Assembly: GCF_028863665.1 (NCBI RefSeq)
Contig: NZ_JARBFX010000009.1
Coordinates: 1 to 64,000 of the forward strand
Reading direction: 5' to 3'
DNA: 64,000 bases
DNA from: Aquabacter sediminis
GTDB lineage: Bacteria > Pseudomonadota > Alphaproteobacteria > Rhizobiales > Xanthobacteraceae
Shown: positions 1-7,482 of the stretch, piece by piece
Layout: each line of letters begins with the position of its first letter
Position numbering within the stretch: the first letter of the stretch is position 1
Position numbers and translations under genes: made by a program
The notes under the pieces: model-generated
What the model was told of the DNA's origin: nothing
Seen by the model: the letters and a program-made list of their open reading frames with translations, nothing else
Database searches by the model: none

Positions 1-162
1 GCGGCGGCGCCGGCGCCGGCCGCCTCCAGCTCCACCAGCGGCGGCTTCGCCCCGCCGCCGAGCACCAGCTCGTCCTCAAGCACGGGCGGCTTCTCGAACA
101 GTTCGGGCGGCGCCACCTTCGGTCCGCCCCCCGGCACCTTCGCTCCCGCACCGGGACAGTGA
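1..162 (+). CDS. C-terminal end of a Pro/Ser/Gly-rich protein (partial)
   Basis: The reading frame is open from the first base to a TGA at 160-162 and gives 53 residues of low-complexity sequence rich in Ala, Pro, Ser and Gly (for example the ends AAAPAPAASSSTS and GPPPGTFAPAPGQ). No domain can be recognised. Such tails are common at the C-terminus of secreted or envelope proteins, but that is only an inference. A strong terminator hairpin begins 24 bases after the stop, which supports this as a genuine gene end. The start and the body of the gene lie outside the window. Confidence 0.5.
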   Translation, partial: AAAPAPAASSSTSGGFAPPPSTSSSSSTGGFSNSSGGATFGPPPGTFAPAPGQ

Positions 163-185
163 GCCGGCCTTTCCAGAACGCAAGC

Positions 186-219
186 AAGGCGCCGCCCCCT
201 CGGGCGGCGCCTTCGTTTT
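186..219 (+). terminator. Rho-independent terminator
   Basis: A 12-bp perfect stem (AAGGCGCCGCCC, 186-197) pairs across a CCTC loop with 202-213 and is followed by CGTTTTG. It closes the transcription unit of the partial gene at the window start and separates it from the glycine-cleavage operon. Confidence 0.8.
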
Positions 220-229
220 GTGCGCCGCG

Positions 230-257
230 TTGACGCGGCGCGGCGTTGCTCTATGCT
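230..257 (+). promoter_or_regulatory. Putative sigma-70 promoter of the gcv operon
   Basis: TTGACG at 230-235 and TATGCT at 252-257 are separated by 16 bases, which predicts a transcription start near 264, about 25 bases before the riboswitch. The -35 box sits in a short perfect hairpin (GCGCCGCGT at 222-230 pairs with 233-241). This is a pattern match only. Confidence 0.5.
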
Positions 258-289
258 GCGCACCGTCGGCGGAGGATTCTGTCGGCAAT

Positions 290-512
290 CGGACGATCCC
301 TGCGGGAGAGACCGGCCGTTTCCGCACAGATGCGGATCCAGCGCCGGCGCCGAAGGCGCAACCGCCCCGGAACCGCTCAGGCAAAAGGGCCGCAGGGGGA
401 CGAGCCTCTGGAAAGCAGACGGGGGTCACACCTGCGTCTCACCGAAGGAGTAATCCGTGCCCGTTCCACCGGGCGCGGTGAAATCTCTCAGGTTCCGGTG
501 ACAGAGGGGGCG
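290..512 (+). promoter_or_regulatory. Tandem glycine riboswitch upstream of gcvT
   Basis: Two consecutive glycine aptamers are visible. The first (about 290-416) has GGGAGAG, GCCGAAGGCGCAA, CTCAGGCAAAAGG and CTCTGGAAAG in the canonical order. The second (about 418-512) has CTCACCGAAGGAGTAA, AATCTCTCAGGT and GACAGAGGGGG. The two are joined by a short linker, as in the cooperative tandem form that is known to switch on gcv operons when glycine is in excess. The leader runs directly into the hairpin at 518-541 and then gcvT, so control of the whole gcvT-gcvH-osmC-gcvPA-gcvPB unit is expected. Confidence 0.92.
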
Positions 513-517
513 CCGCG

Positions 518-541
518 CGGGCCGAAAGGCCCGTTTGTTTT
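518..541 (+). terminator. Terminator-like hairpin in the riboswitch expression platform
   Basis: CGGGCC at 518-523, a GAAA tetraloop and GGCCCG at 528-533 are followed by TTTGTTTT. The hairpin lies six bases after the second aptamer and 24 bases before the gcvT start, so it is the likely element whose formation is controlled by glycine binding. The alternative antiterminator pairing was not worked out. Confidence 0.65.
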
Positions 542-564
542 GGCGCGACCCCCAGGATCCCGGA

Positions 565-1722
565 ATGGCCCAGGCTGCCGACGACGCCCCCCTTCTCTAT
601 ACCCCCCTTCACGCGGCCCATGCCGCCCTCGGCGCCCGCCTCGTGCCGTTCGCCGGCTATGAGATGCCGGTGCAATATCCGCAGGGCATCCTGGCCGAGC
701 ATGCCTGGACGCGCGCGGAAGCCGGCCTGTTCGATGTCTCCCATATGGGCCAGGCCCTCCTGGTGGGGCCGGACCACGAGACCACCGCCCGGGCGCTGGA
801 AGCCCTGTGCCCGGCGGATTTCGTCCATCTGAAGCACGGCCAGCAGCGCTATTCCCAGCTTCTGGGAGAGGATGGCGGCATCCTCGACGACCTGATGGTC
901 ACCCGCCCCCTGGATCCCGAGATGGACGGCAAGCTCATCCTGGTGGTGAACGCCGCCACCAAGGGTGCCGATTATGCCCATATCGCCGCGCATCTGCCGG
1001 AAGGCGTCGTCCTCCACCCCCAGGAGGACCGCGCGCTCCTGGCGCTCCAGGGACCGAAAGCGGCGCAGGTGCTCGCCCGCCTCAGCCCGGAGGCGGCGGC
1101 CCTGACCTTCATGAGCGCCAGCCCCACCACGGTGGCCGGCGCCTATGCCCACATCTCCCGCTCCGGCTATACGGGCGAAGACGGCTATGAAATCTCCATC
1201 CCCGCCGCCGAGGCGGTGAAGGTGTGGGACGCGCTGCTCGCCGAGCCGGAGGTCAAGCCCATCGGCCTCGGCGCCCGCGATTCCCTGCGCCTGGAAGCCG
1301 GGCTCTGCCTTTACGGCCACGACATCGACCCCACCACCTCCCCGGTGGAAGGCGCGCTCGTCTGGTCCATGCAGAAGCGGCGGCGGGAGGAGGGCGGCTT
1401 TCCCGGCGCAGAGCGCATTCAGCGCGAGTTGAAGGAGGGACCTGCGCGGGTGCGCGTGGGCCTCAAGCTCGAAGGCCGCGCCCCCGCCCGCGAGGGCGCC
1501 GAGATCGCCAAGGACGGCGCAGTGGTCGGCAAGATCACCTCGGGCGGCTTTGCCCCCACGCTCAATGCACCCATCGCCATGGGCTATGTGCCGCCCGCGC
1601 TCGCCGCGCCCGGCACCGCCCTTGAAATCCTGGTGCGCGGCAAAGCTTTGCCCGCCACCGTCGTCACACTGCCGTTCGTGCCGAACCGCTATGCCCGCGC
1701 AACCGTTTCCCGGGGGAACTGA
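565..1722 (+). CDS. gcvT: Glycine cleavage system T protein (aminomethyltransferase)
   Basis: GcvT transfers the methylene group from the aminomethylated H-protein lipoyl arm to tetrahydrofolate and releases ammonia. The 385-residue product shows the N-terminal folate-binding GcvT domain with FAGYEMPVQY at residues 29-38, the HMGQ segment near residue 60 and the diagnostic LGARDSLRLEAGLCLYGHDI from about residue 234, then the C-terminal barrel domain. Length is typical (E. coli about 364). An upstream in-frame start (535) would lie inside the riboswitch hairpin. The ATG at 565 is preceded by AGGA at 554-557, so it is preferred. It is the first gene of the operon and is followed after 3 bases by gcvH. 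Confidence 0.96.
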   Translation: MAQAADDAPLLYTPLHAAHAALGARLVPFAGYEMPVQYPQGILAEHAWTRAEAGLFDVSHMGQALLVGPDHETTARALEALCPADFVHLKHGQQRYSQLLGEDGGILDDLMVTRPLDPEMDGKLILVVNAATKGADYAHIAAHLPEGVVLHPQEDRALLALQGPKAAQVLARLSPEAAALTFMSASPTTVAGAYAHISRSGYTGEDGYEISIPAAEAVKVWDALLAEPEVKPIGLGARDSLRLEAGLCLYGHDIDPTTSPVEGALVWSMQKRRREEGGFPGAERIQRELKEGPARVRVGLKLEGRAPAREGAEIAKDGAVVGKITSGGFAPTLNAPIAMGYVPPALAAPGTALEILVRGKALPATVVTLPFVPNRYARATVSRGN

Positions 1723-1725
1723 CCG

Positions 1726-2103
1726 ATGACCGAGACCCGCTACACCAAGGATCACGAATATGTCCGCCTGGAGGGCGATGTGGCCGTGATCGGCATCACC
1801 GATTATGCCCAGAGCCAGCTGGGCGACGTGGTCTATGTGGAACTGCCCGAGATCGGCAAGGCCGTGGAACAGGGCAAGGAAGCCGCCGTGGTCGAGAGCG
1901 TGAAGGCGGCCAGCGAAGTCTATGCGCCGCTCTCCGGCGAGGTGGTGGAGGTCAATGGCGACCTGGAAGCCGCCCCGGCCACCGTCAATGAGGACGCGGA
2001 AGGCAAGGGCTGGTTCGTGAAGCTGAAGCTCGCCGACCCCGCTGAGTTCGACGGCCTCATGACCGAGGCGGACTACAAGGCCTTCCTCGAAACCATCGCC
2101 TGA
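1726..2103 (+). CDS. gcvH: Glycine cleavage system H protein (lipoyl carrier)
   Basis: This small acidic protein of 125 residues carries the lipoyl arm that shuttles the aminomethyl group between P, T and L proteins. The lipoylation site is clear: [19 protein letters not shown], with the modified Lys at residue 60. The N-terminus ([12 protein letters not shown]) and [12 protein letters not shown] are standard for the family and full length is present. The start lies 3 bases after the gcvT stop, so the two are almost certainly cotranscribed and translationally coupled. No L-protein gene is in the window, as expected because it is shared with other dehydrogenases. Confidence 0.97.
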   Translation: MTETRYTKDHEYVRLEGDVAVIGITDYAQSQLGDVVYVELPEIGKAVEQGKEAAVVESVKAASEVYAPLSGEVVEVNGDLEAAPATVNEDAEGKGWFVKLKLADPAEFDGLMTEADYKAFLETIA

Positions 2104-2143
2104 CCGCCGGTCTCGCGGTCCCGCCAAACCCAAGGGGTTCCCC

Positions 2144-2617
2144 ATGGCCCATGCCTATCACGCCACCATCTCCTGGAGCCGGGGCGAGGCTGTCTTCTCC
2201 GACGGCCGCTACAGCCGGGGCCATGTGTGGGCCTTTGACGGACTGTCCTTCCCCGGTTCCTCCTCGCCTTTGGTGGTGCGCCCCCCGCTCTCGCGGGAGG
2301 ACGCCATCGATCCGGAAGAGGCGCTGGTGGGGGCGCTGGCCAGCTGCCACATGCTGTTCTTCCTGGATTTCGCCCGCAAGGGCGGCTTCGTGGTGGACAG
2401 CTATTCCGACGCCGCCGTGGGCGAGATGGGCCCGAACGCCTCCGGCAAGCTCTATGTGGCGCGCATCACGCTGAACCCCGATGCCCGCTTCTCCGGCGAG
2501 AAGCTCCCCTCGGCCGAGGACATCGCCGCCCTTCATCACCGCGCCCATGAGGAATGCTATGTGGGGCATTCCCTGCGCGCGGACATCGTCATTTCCCCCG
2601 TGTTGCCGCCCGCCTGA
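2144..2617 (+). CDS. OsmC-family protein embedded in the gcv operon
   Basis: The 157-residue product matches the OsmC/Ohr/YhfA fold. It has an N-terminal beta domain, the motif [14 protein letters not shown] with Cys68 at the start of the central helix, and a second Cys138 in [10 protein letters not shown]. In characterised OsmC and Ohr proteins two such cysteines reduce organic hydroperoxides, so a thiol-peroxidase role is likely but unproven here. It sits 40 bases after gcvH and 22 bases before gcvPA, on the same strand, and so must share the glycine riboswitch. Why it is in this operon is not clear. It may protect lipoyl or thiol groups, which is inference only. Confidence 0.85.
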   Translation: MAHAYHATISWSRGEAVFSDGRYSRGHVWAFDGLSFPGSSSPLVVRPPLSREDAIDPEEALVGALASCHMLFFLDFARKGGFVVDSYSDAAVGEMGPNASGKLYVARITLNPDARFSGEKLPSAEDIAALHHRAHEECYVGHSLRADIVISPVLPPA

Positions 2618-2639
2618 GGCGGGTGCCAGGAAGCCATCC

Positions 2640-3983
2640 ATGAGATACTTGCCCCTGACGCCAGAGGATCGCGCCGACATGCTGGCGCGCATCGGCGTCT
2701 CCGCCGTGGACGAATTGTTCGCCGACATCCCCGCCGACAAGCGCCAGACCGCGCTGCCTGACCTGCCGCTGCGCCGGGGCGAGATGGAGGTGGAGCGCGC
2801 GCTCTCGCGCCTCGCCGCCCGCAACGTGCCGGCGGGCTCCGTGCCCTTCTTCGTGGGCGCGGGCGCCTATCGCCATCATGTGCCGGCGACGGTGGATCAC
2901 CTGATCCAGCGCTCGGAGTTTTTGACCTCCTACACGCCCTACCAGCCCGAGATCGCGCAGGGCACGCTGCAATATCTGTTCGAGTTCCAGACCCAGGTGG
3001 CGGAACTGACCGGCATGGAGGTGGCCAACGCCTCCATGTATGACGGCTCCACCGCCGCCGCCGAGGCGGTGCTCATGGCCCATCGCCTCACCAAGCGTGG
3101 CAAGGCGGTTCTGGCGGGCAACCTCCATCCCCACTATCGCGAGACCATCGCCACGGTGAGCCGCTATGCGGACCTGCCGGTGGAGAGCCTGGCCCCCGTT
3201 CCGGCCGGTGGCGAGGACATCCTCTCGGCCATTGACCAGACCGTCTCCTGCGTGGTCGTGCAGAGCCCCGACGTGTTCGGCAATCTGGTGGATTTGAAAC
3301 CCATCGCCGAGAAGGCCCATGCGGCCGGCGCGCTCCTGGTGGCGGTGTTCACCGAGGCGGTGTCGCTGGGCCTGGTGGAGCCTCCGGGCGCCCAGGGCGC
3401 GGACATCGTGGTGGGCGAGGGCCAGTCCATCGGCAATGCCTTGAATTTCGGCGGGCCCTATGTGGGTCTGTTCGCCACCCGCGCCAAGTTCGTGCGCCAG
3501 ATGCCCGGTCGCCTCGCCGGCGAGACCGTGGATGCGGAAGGCCGGCGCGGCGTCGTGCTGACGCTTTCCACCCGCGAGCAGCACATCCGCCGCGAGAAGG
3601 CCACCTCCAACATCTGCACCAATTCCGGCCTGTGCGCGCTGGCCTTTACCATCCATCTCTCGCTCTTGGGCGAGGCGGGCCTGACGCGGCTCGCCCGCAT
3701 CAACCATGCCGCCGCCTGCGATCTGGCCGACAAGCTCGCCGCGCTCGACAAGGTGGCTGTGGTGAACGCCTCCTTCTTCAATGAATTCACCATCCGCGTC
3801 GCCGGCAATGCGGCCGAGGTGGTGGAAAAGCTGGCAGCAAAGGGCATCCTCGGCGGCGTGCCCTATTCCCGCCTCGCGCCCAAAGCGGGGCTCGATGATC
3901 TGATCCTGGTGGCCGCCACCGAGGTGACCACGGACGAGGACCGCGCCGCCTATGCGGCCGCGCTGAACGAGGTGCTGGCATGA
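2640..3983 (+). CDS. gcvPA: Glycine dehydrogenase (decarboxylating) subunit 1
   Basis: This is the N-terminal half of the split P-protein, which decarboxylates glycine with PLP and loads the aminomethyl group onto GcvH. The 447-residue product has the typical start [20 protein letters not shown] and the family segments [32 protein letters not shown] and [17 protein letters not shown]. Length matches other alphaproteobacterial GcvPA proteins. A longer in-frame start would overlap the OsmC gene, so the ATG at 2640 is taken. The PLP lysine is on the partner subunit. The stop overlaps a short ORF that bridges to gcvPB. Confidence 0.96.
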   Translation: MRYLPLTPEDRADMLARIGVSAVDELFADIPADKRQTALPDLPLRRGEMEVERALSRLAARNVPAGSVPFFVGAGAYRHHVPATVDHLIQRSEFLTSYTPYQPEIAQGTLQYLFEFQTQVAELTGMEVANASMYDGSTAAAEAVLMAHRLTKRGKAVLAGNLHPHYRETIATVSRYADLPVESLAPVPAGGEDILSAIDQTVSCVVVQSPDVFGNLVDLKPIAEKAHAAGALLVAVFTEAVSLGLVEPPGAQGADIVVGEGQSIGNALNFGGPYVGLFATRAKFVRQMPGRLAGETVDAEGRRGVVLTLSTREQHIRREKATSNICTNSGLCALAFTIHLSLLGEAGLTRLARINHAAACDLADKLAALDKVAVVNASFFNEFTIRVAGNAAEVVEKLAAKGILGGVPYSRLAPKAGLDDLILVAATEVTTDEDRAAYAAALNEVLA

Positions 3984-4117
3984 GCGCCGCCATCTCCATT
4001 TGCCCGACGCGCTCCCTCTCCCGCGTGTCCCCCTCCCTCACCCTCCCCCGCTTCGCGGGAGAGGGGATTGCGGCGCCCATGGCGGCTGCCGCCCGACTGT
4101 TCGAGGTGCGCTCATGA
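3980..4117 (+). other. 45-codon bridging ORF between gcvPA and gcvPB
   Basis: An ATG at 3980 overlaps the gcvPA stop (ATGA), and the frame closes at 4115-4117, overlapping the gcvPB start (ATGA again). The predicted peptide contains SPSLTLPRFAGEG, which is a translated REP-like palindrome rather than a recognisable domain. I do not think it is a functional protein. Its interest is that it could keep ribosomes moving from gcvPA to gcvPB across inserted repeat DNA. Confidence 0.35.
4036..4066. repeat. REP-like palindrome
   Basis: CCCTCCCCCGC, TTC and GCGGGAGAGGG form an imperfect hairpin of the kind widely dispersed between genes in Hyphomicrobiales. It lies in the unusually long gap (130 bases) between the two P-protein genes. 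Confidence 0.55.
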
Positions 4118-5694
4118 ATCGCGAAGGACGCGGCGCCACCACGCCCGCACAGATCACCCAAGCCGCGAGCCCCGCCGCTGGCCCCACGACCTTCACCGGC
4201 AACCGGGCGCTGGATCTGGAAGAGGGCCTCCTGTTCGAGGTCGGCCGCGCCGAGGTGACCGGCGTCGATCTCGACGAGCCCGCCGCCTTCACGCCCCGCC
4301 TCGGCGGGCTGGAGCGCACCGCCCCCCTCGGCCTGCCCGGCCTCTCCGAGCCGGAGGCCATGCGCCATTATGTGCGCCTGTCGCGCATGAATTACGGCAT
4401 CGACAGCGGCCTGTTCCCGCTGGGATCGTGCACCATGAAGCACAATCCGCGCCTGAACGAGCGCATGGCGCGCCTGCCCGGCTTTGCCGATGTGCACCCC
4501 CTCCAGCCCCAGTCCACGGTGCAGGGGGCGCTGGGCGTCATCTCGGAACTCAGCCGCTGGCTGCTGGCGCTCACCGGCATGAGCGGCCTCGCCTTCACCC
4601 CGAAGGCGGGTGCGCATGGCGAATTGTGCGGCATGATGGCCATCAAGGCCGCCCATGCGGCCAATGGCCAGGACCGCCATATCGTGCTGGTGCCCGAGAG
4701 CGCCCACGGCACCAATCCGGCCACCGCCGCCCTCATCGGCTATGAGGTGAAGTCCATCCCCGCCCGTCCGGACGGCACGGTGGACCCGGAGAGCGTGAAG
4801 GCGGCCCTCACCCCGCAAGTGGCGGCGCTCATGCTCACCAATCCCAACACCTGCGGCCTGTTCGAGGCCGACGTGGTGGAGATTGCCGCCGCCGTGCACG
4901 AAGCGGGTGCCTATTTCTATGCGGATGGGGCGAACTTCAACGCCATCCTCGGCAAGGTGCGCATCGGCGATCTCGGCGTCGACGCCATGCACATCAACCT
5001 GCACAAGACCTTCTCGACGCCCCATGGCGGTGGCGGGCCGGGGGCGGGGCCTGTGGTGCTGTCGCCCGCCCTCGCCCCCTTCGCGCCGGTGCCGGCGCTG
5101 GTGGCGGACGGGAATGGTCTGCGCCTCGTGGAGGCGGAAGGCGATGCGGGCGCCGAGCAGGCGCTCGGCCGCATGAGCGCGTTCCACGGCCAGATGGGCA
5201 TGTTTGTGCGCGCGCTGGCCTGGATGTTCTCCCACGGGGCCGACGGCATGCGGCAGGCGTCCGAGGATGCGGTGCTCTCCGCCAATTACATCCGCGCCAG
5301 CCTGAAGGATGTGATGAGCGTGCCCTTCGGCGAGCGGCCGGCCATGCATGAGGCCCTGTTCGACGATGCCTGGCTTGCCGGCACGGGGCTGTCCACGCTG
5401 GACGTGGCCAAGGCCCTCATCGACGAGGGCTACCACCCCATGACGGTCTATTTCCCGCTGGTGGTGCACGGGGCCATGCTGATCGAGCCCACCGAGAGCG
5501 AGTCCAAGGCCACCTTGGACCTGTTCATCGGGGCCCTGCGCGATCTCGCCTTCGCCGCCAAGGCGGGGGACAAGGAGCGCTTCCTCGGCGCCCCCCATTA
5601 CGCCCCGCGCCGCCGCCTGGACGAAACCCGCGCCGCCCGTTCCCCGGTGCTGCGCTGGGTGAAGCCGGCGGCCCTGCCGGAAGCCGCGGAATAG
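4114..5694 (+). CDS. gcvPB: Glycine dehydrogenase (decarboxylating) subunit 2
   Basis: This is the C-terminal, PLP-binding half of the split P-protein and works as a complex with GcvPA. The 526-residue product has LGSCTMKHNPRLNE, the substrate segment PNTCGLFE and the cofactor site HINLHKTFSTPHGGGGPGAG, with the PLP Lys at about residue 298. The ATG at 4114 is preferred over an upstream in-frame codon because the upstream part only translates the REP-like palindrome. The first 20-25 residues are poorly conserved-looking, so the exact start is moderately uncertain. It is the last gene of the operon, with a terminator 24 bases after the stop. Confidence 0.95.
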   Translation: MNREGRGATTPAQITQAASPAAGPTTFTGNRALDLEEGLLFEVGRAEVTGVDLDEPAAFTPRLGGLERTAPLGLPGLSEPEAMRHYVRLSRMNYGIDSGLFPLGSCTMKHNPRLNERMARLPGFADVHPLQPQSTVQGALGVISELSRWLLALTGMSGLAFTPKAGAHGELCGMMAIKAAHAANGQDRHIVLVPESAHGTNPATAALIGYEVKSIPARPDGTVDPESVKAALTPQVAALMLTNPNTCGLFEADVVEIAAAVHEAGAYFYADGANFNAILGKVRIGDLGVDAMHINLHKTFSTPHGGGGPGAGPVVLSPALAPFAPVPALVADGNGLRLVEAEGDAGAEQALGRMSAFHGQMGMFVRALAWMFSHGADGMRQASEDAVLSANYIRASLKDVMSVPFGERPAMHEALFDDAWLAGTGLSTLDVAKALIDEGYHPMTVYFPLVVHGAMLIEPTESESKATLDLFIGALRDLAFAAKAGDKERFLGAPHYAPRRRLDETRAARSPVLRWVKPAALPEAAE

Positions 5695-5717
5695 GCGGCT
5701 GCCTGAAAGGCCAGGGA

Positions 5718-5744
5718 ACGGCCCCGCCGTGTGCGGGGCCGTTT
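5718..5744 (+). terminator. Rho-independent terminator of the gcv operon
   Basis: ACGGCCCCGC at 5718-5727, loop CGTGT and GCGGGGCCGT at 5733-5742 form a perfect 10-bp stem ending in a short TTT run. Its position just after gcvPB fits the end of the operon. Confidence 0.7.
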
Positions 5745-5988
5745 CGCCAGAGGTTCGAGCGGGTTTGATTGGGCTCCTCTCATTACGGCGGGTTCAGCAC
5801 CCTGAACGGGGGCGGCGAAGCCGATGACCATGCGCGCGTTCAATTGGCCCCGAAGGGCTGGCCAGTCTTGTCTCCGCAGAGGTCGGGCAGCCCCGCGAGA
5901 CCTTGGGGAGCAGCAGGTCCCGCCACGCCGGTGACGTCCCGCGGTTTCCCTTGACCGTCAAGGCAACAGCCGAGCGCCGTAGCCGTTC
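5745..5988. other. Intergenic DNA without a recognisable gene
   Basis: Open frames here are short and on both strands, with no start-plus-SD combination or family resemblance that I could support. Together with the repeat and the kinase fragment that follow, it looks like decaying DNA between the gcv operon and the CoA-transferase gene. Confidence 0.5.
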
Positions 5989-6061
5989 GCCCTCTAACTC
6001 ATTGAGAGAGAATGCGTGATCAGATCAGCCTGCACCGCGGGCTGATAAGCGCATGCTCTAG
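5989..6061. repeat. Palindromic dispersed repeat, copy A
   Basis: This roughly 73-base segment closely matches the element at 40694-40772. Shared blocks include CTCTAAC, AGAGAATGCGTGATC, GATCAGC, GGCTGAT and GCGCATGCTCTAG. Internal inverted arms are GATCAGCCTGC and GCGGGCTGAT. Copy A lacks the perfect terminal inverted repeats of copy B. The HWE-kinase remnant stops being recognisable exactly at its edge. Confidence 0.75.
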
Positions 6062-6304
6062 CCGCGGCACCGCCGGGCCGCCGCCTTCTATCCAGCCCAT
6101 GCGAAGGCAGCCCTTTTCGTCCAGGCTCGACCGAAGCGACACCCGGCCGCCGAGCTGGGACAGGGGGCCGGACTTGACTGCGTTGGTGGCCGGTTCGTGC
6201 AGGATCAGGCTGAACGCCTGCAGCGTGTATGGGTGGAGCTCGATGGCGGCGCCCGGCATGTCCAGAAGGGCCCGCTTGGCCGTCGAAAGCCGGGCGCCAT
6301 TCCA
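6062..6304 (-). pseudogene. HWE-type histidine kinase fragment
   Basis: Read on the minus strand, about 80 codons resemble the ATPase region of HWE histidine kinases: LILHEPATNAVKSGPLSQLG corresponds to the family motif LHELATNAAKYGALS-PGG, followed by GRVSLRS and GWIEGGGPAVP (family: LEWRESGGPPV). The helix motif has Pro in place of the usual Leu. The dimerisation and sensor parts and the C-terminal glycine-rich GFG lid are absent. It is cut on one side by the CoA-transferase gene end and on the other by repeat copy A, and has no start of its own. I call it a remnant, not a gene. Confidence 0.65.
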
Positions 6305-6306
6305 TC

Positions 6307-7482
6307 TCAGGGTTTTGCCTGCTCCATTTCCGCTGCGACCTCGGCATTGTGCTCGCCCAAAGCGGGCGCTGGCCGTGAGGCCTGGGGTTGAGAGATGCTC
6401 CAGCGCGATGCGGGCGTCATCTCCGTGACCCGTCCCTCGGACGGGTGCATGGAGGGCGTGAAGAAGCCCACATCCTGAAGGTGGCCATCCTCCACGAGGG
6501 TCTCGATGGTGTGCATGACCGCATTGGGGATGTCGGCCTTGCCGAGCACCTCCTGCCAAGCCGCCGTTTCGCGTGTGGCCAGGATGGCGGCCACCTCCCG
6601 CGTGATCTCTTCGATGTGGAAGAGGCGCGTGGCATGGGTGGCAAAGCGGGGATCGCCCACCAGGTCGTCGCGCCCCGCAATCTTCAGGAAGCGCTGCCAG
6701 TGCTGGTCGGTATAGATGACCACGCAAAGGTGGCCGTCGGCGGTGCGGTAAGGGCGCCGCTCGGGCGTGAGCAGGCGGCGATATCCGCCCGCATCAAGGG
6801 GCGGGTCATAGCTCAGGCCGGCCATATGGTCGGCGAGGACCATGCTGGCCATGGTTTCGAACATGGGCACGTCAATGCTCTGGCCGAGCCCGGTGCGGGA
6901 GCGGAAATGCACGGCGCCCAGGATCGCGATCGCCGCGTGGAGCCCGACAATGCGGTCGGCGATGTTCACGGGCACATAGCGCGGGGTCCCGTCGCCCGCC
7001 TGCGCCAGCAAGGCGGGGATCGCCGCCAGCCCCTGGATGAGGTCGTCATAGGCCGGCTGGTCCGCATAGCGGCCGTCCCGGCCGAAGCCGAACGCACCGA
7101 CATAGATGATGGCAGGATTTCGCTCCGCCACGGCCTCATAGGTGAGGCCGAGGCGTTCCATTGCGCTCGGGCGCAGATTGTAGAAAAACACGTCCACCGT
7201 TTCGACGAGCTTGAGCGCAGCGGCGCGCCCCTCCTTCGATTTCAGGTCGAGGACGATGCCGCGCTTGCCCCGATTGGCGTGGAGGAACATGCCCCCCGCC
7301 GCGCCGCTCCGGCTTGGCCCCACTTGCCGCAGGATGTCGCCCTCGGGGCTTTCCACCTTGATCACGTCGGCGCCCATGTCGGCCAGAATGGACGAGGCAT
7401 AAGGCCCCATCACCACGCTGGTCAGGTCGAGGATGCGCAGCCCGTCCAGGGGACGAGGGGCGGGCGCCTTGGCGGTGCTCAT
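6307..7482 (-). CDS. CaiB/BaiF family class III CoA-transferase
   Basis: Members of this family move CoA between carboxylic acids through an aspartyl-CoA intermediate. The 391-residue product has the typical N-terminus LDGLRILDLTSVVMGPYAS, the segment LADMGADVIKVESPEGD, NRGKRGIVLDL and RNPAIIYVGAFGFGRDG. The ATG at 7482 overlaps the stop of the upstream molybdoenzyme gene (ATGA); the longer frame would run into that gene. The acid substrate cannot be named from sequence. Because it is coupled to a sulfoxide-reductase-like gene and shares a putative LysR site, it probably acts on a product of the same pathway, which is inference. Confidence 0.9.
   Translation of the reverse strand: MSTAKAPAPRPLDGLRILDLTSVVMGPYASSILADMGADVIKVESPEGDILRQVGPSRSGAAGGMFLHANRGKRGIVLDLKSKEGRAAALKLVETVDVFFYNLRPSAMERLGLTYEAVAERNPAIIYVGAFGFGRDGRYADQPAYDDLIQGLAAIPALLAQAGDGTPRYVPVNIADRIVGLHAAIAILGAVHFRSRTGLGQSIDVPMFETMASMVLADHMAGLSYDPPLDAGGYRRLLTPERRPYRTADGHLCVVIYTDQHWQRFLKIAGRDDLVGDPRFATHATRLFHIEEITREVAAILATRETAAWQEVLGKADIPNAVMHTIETLVEDGHLQDVGFFTPSMHPSEGRVTEMTPASRWSISQPQASRPAPALGEHNAEVAAEMEQAKP

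Noticed and set aside
439-2145. Long minus-strand open frame opposite gcvT and gcvH
   Set aside because: It covers the riboswitch and two clear genes on the other strand and has low-complexity shadow composition.
5763-5988. Second kinase fragment in the gap after gcvPB
   Set aside because: A plus-strand reading near 5850 faintly resembles a kinase linker, but it is on the opposite strand to the real remnant and too weak to support.
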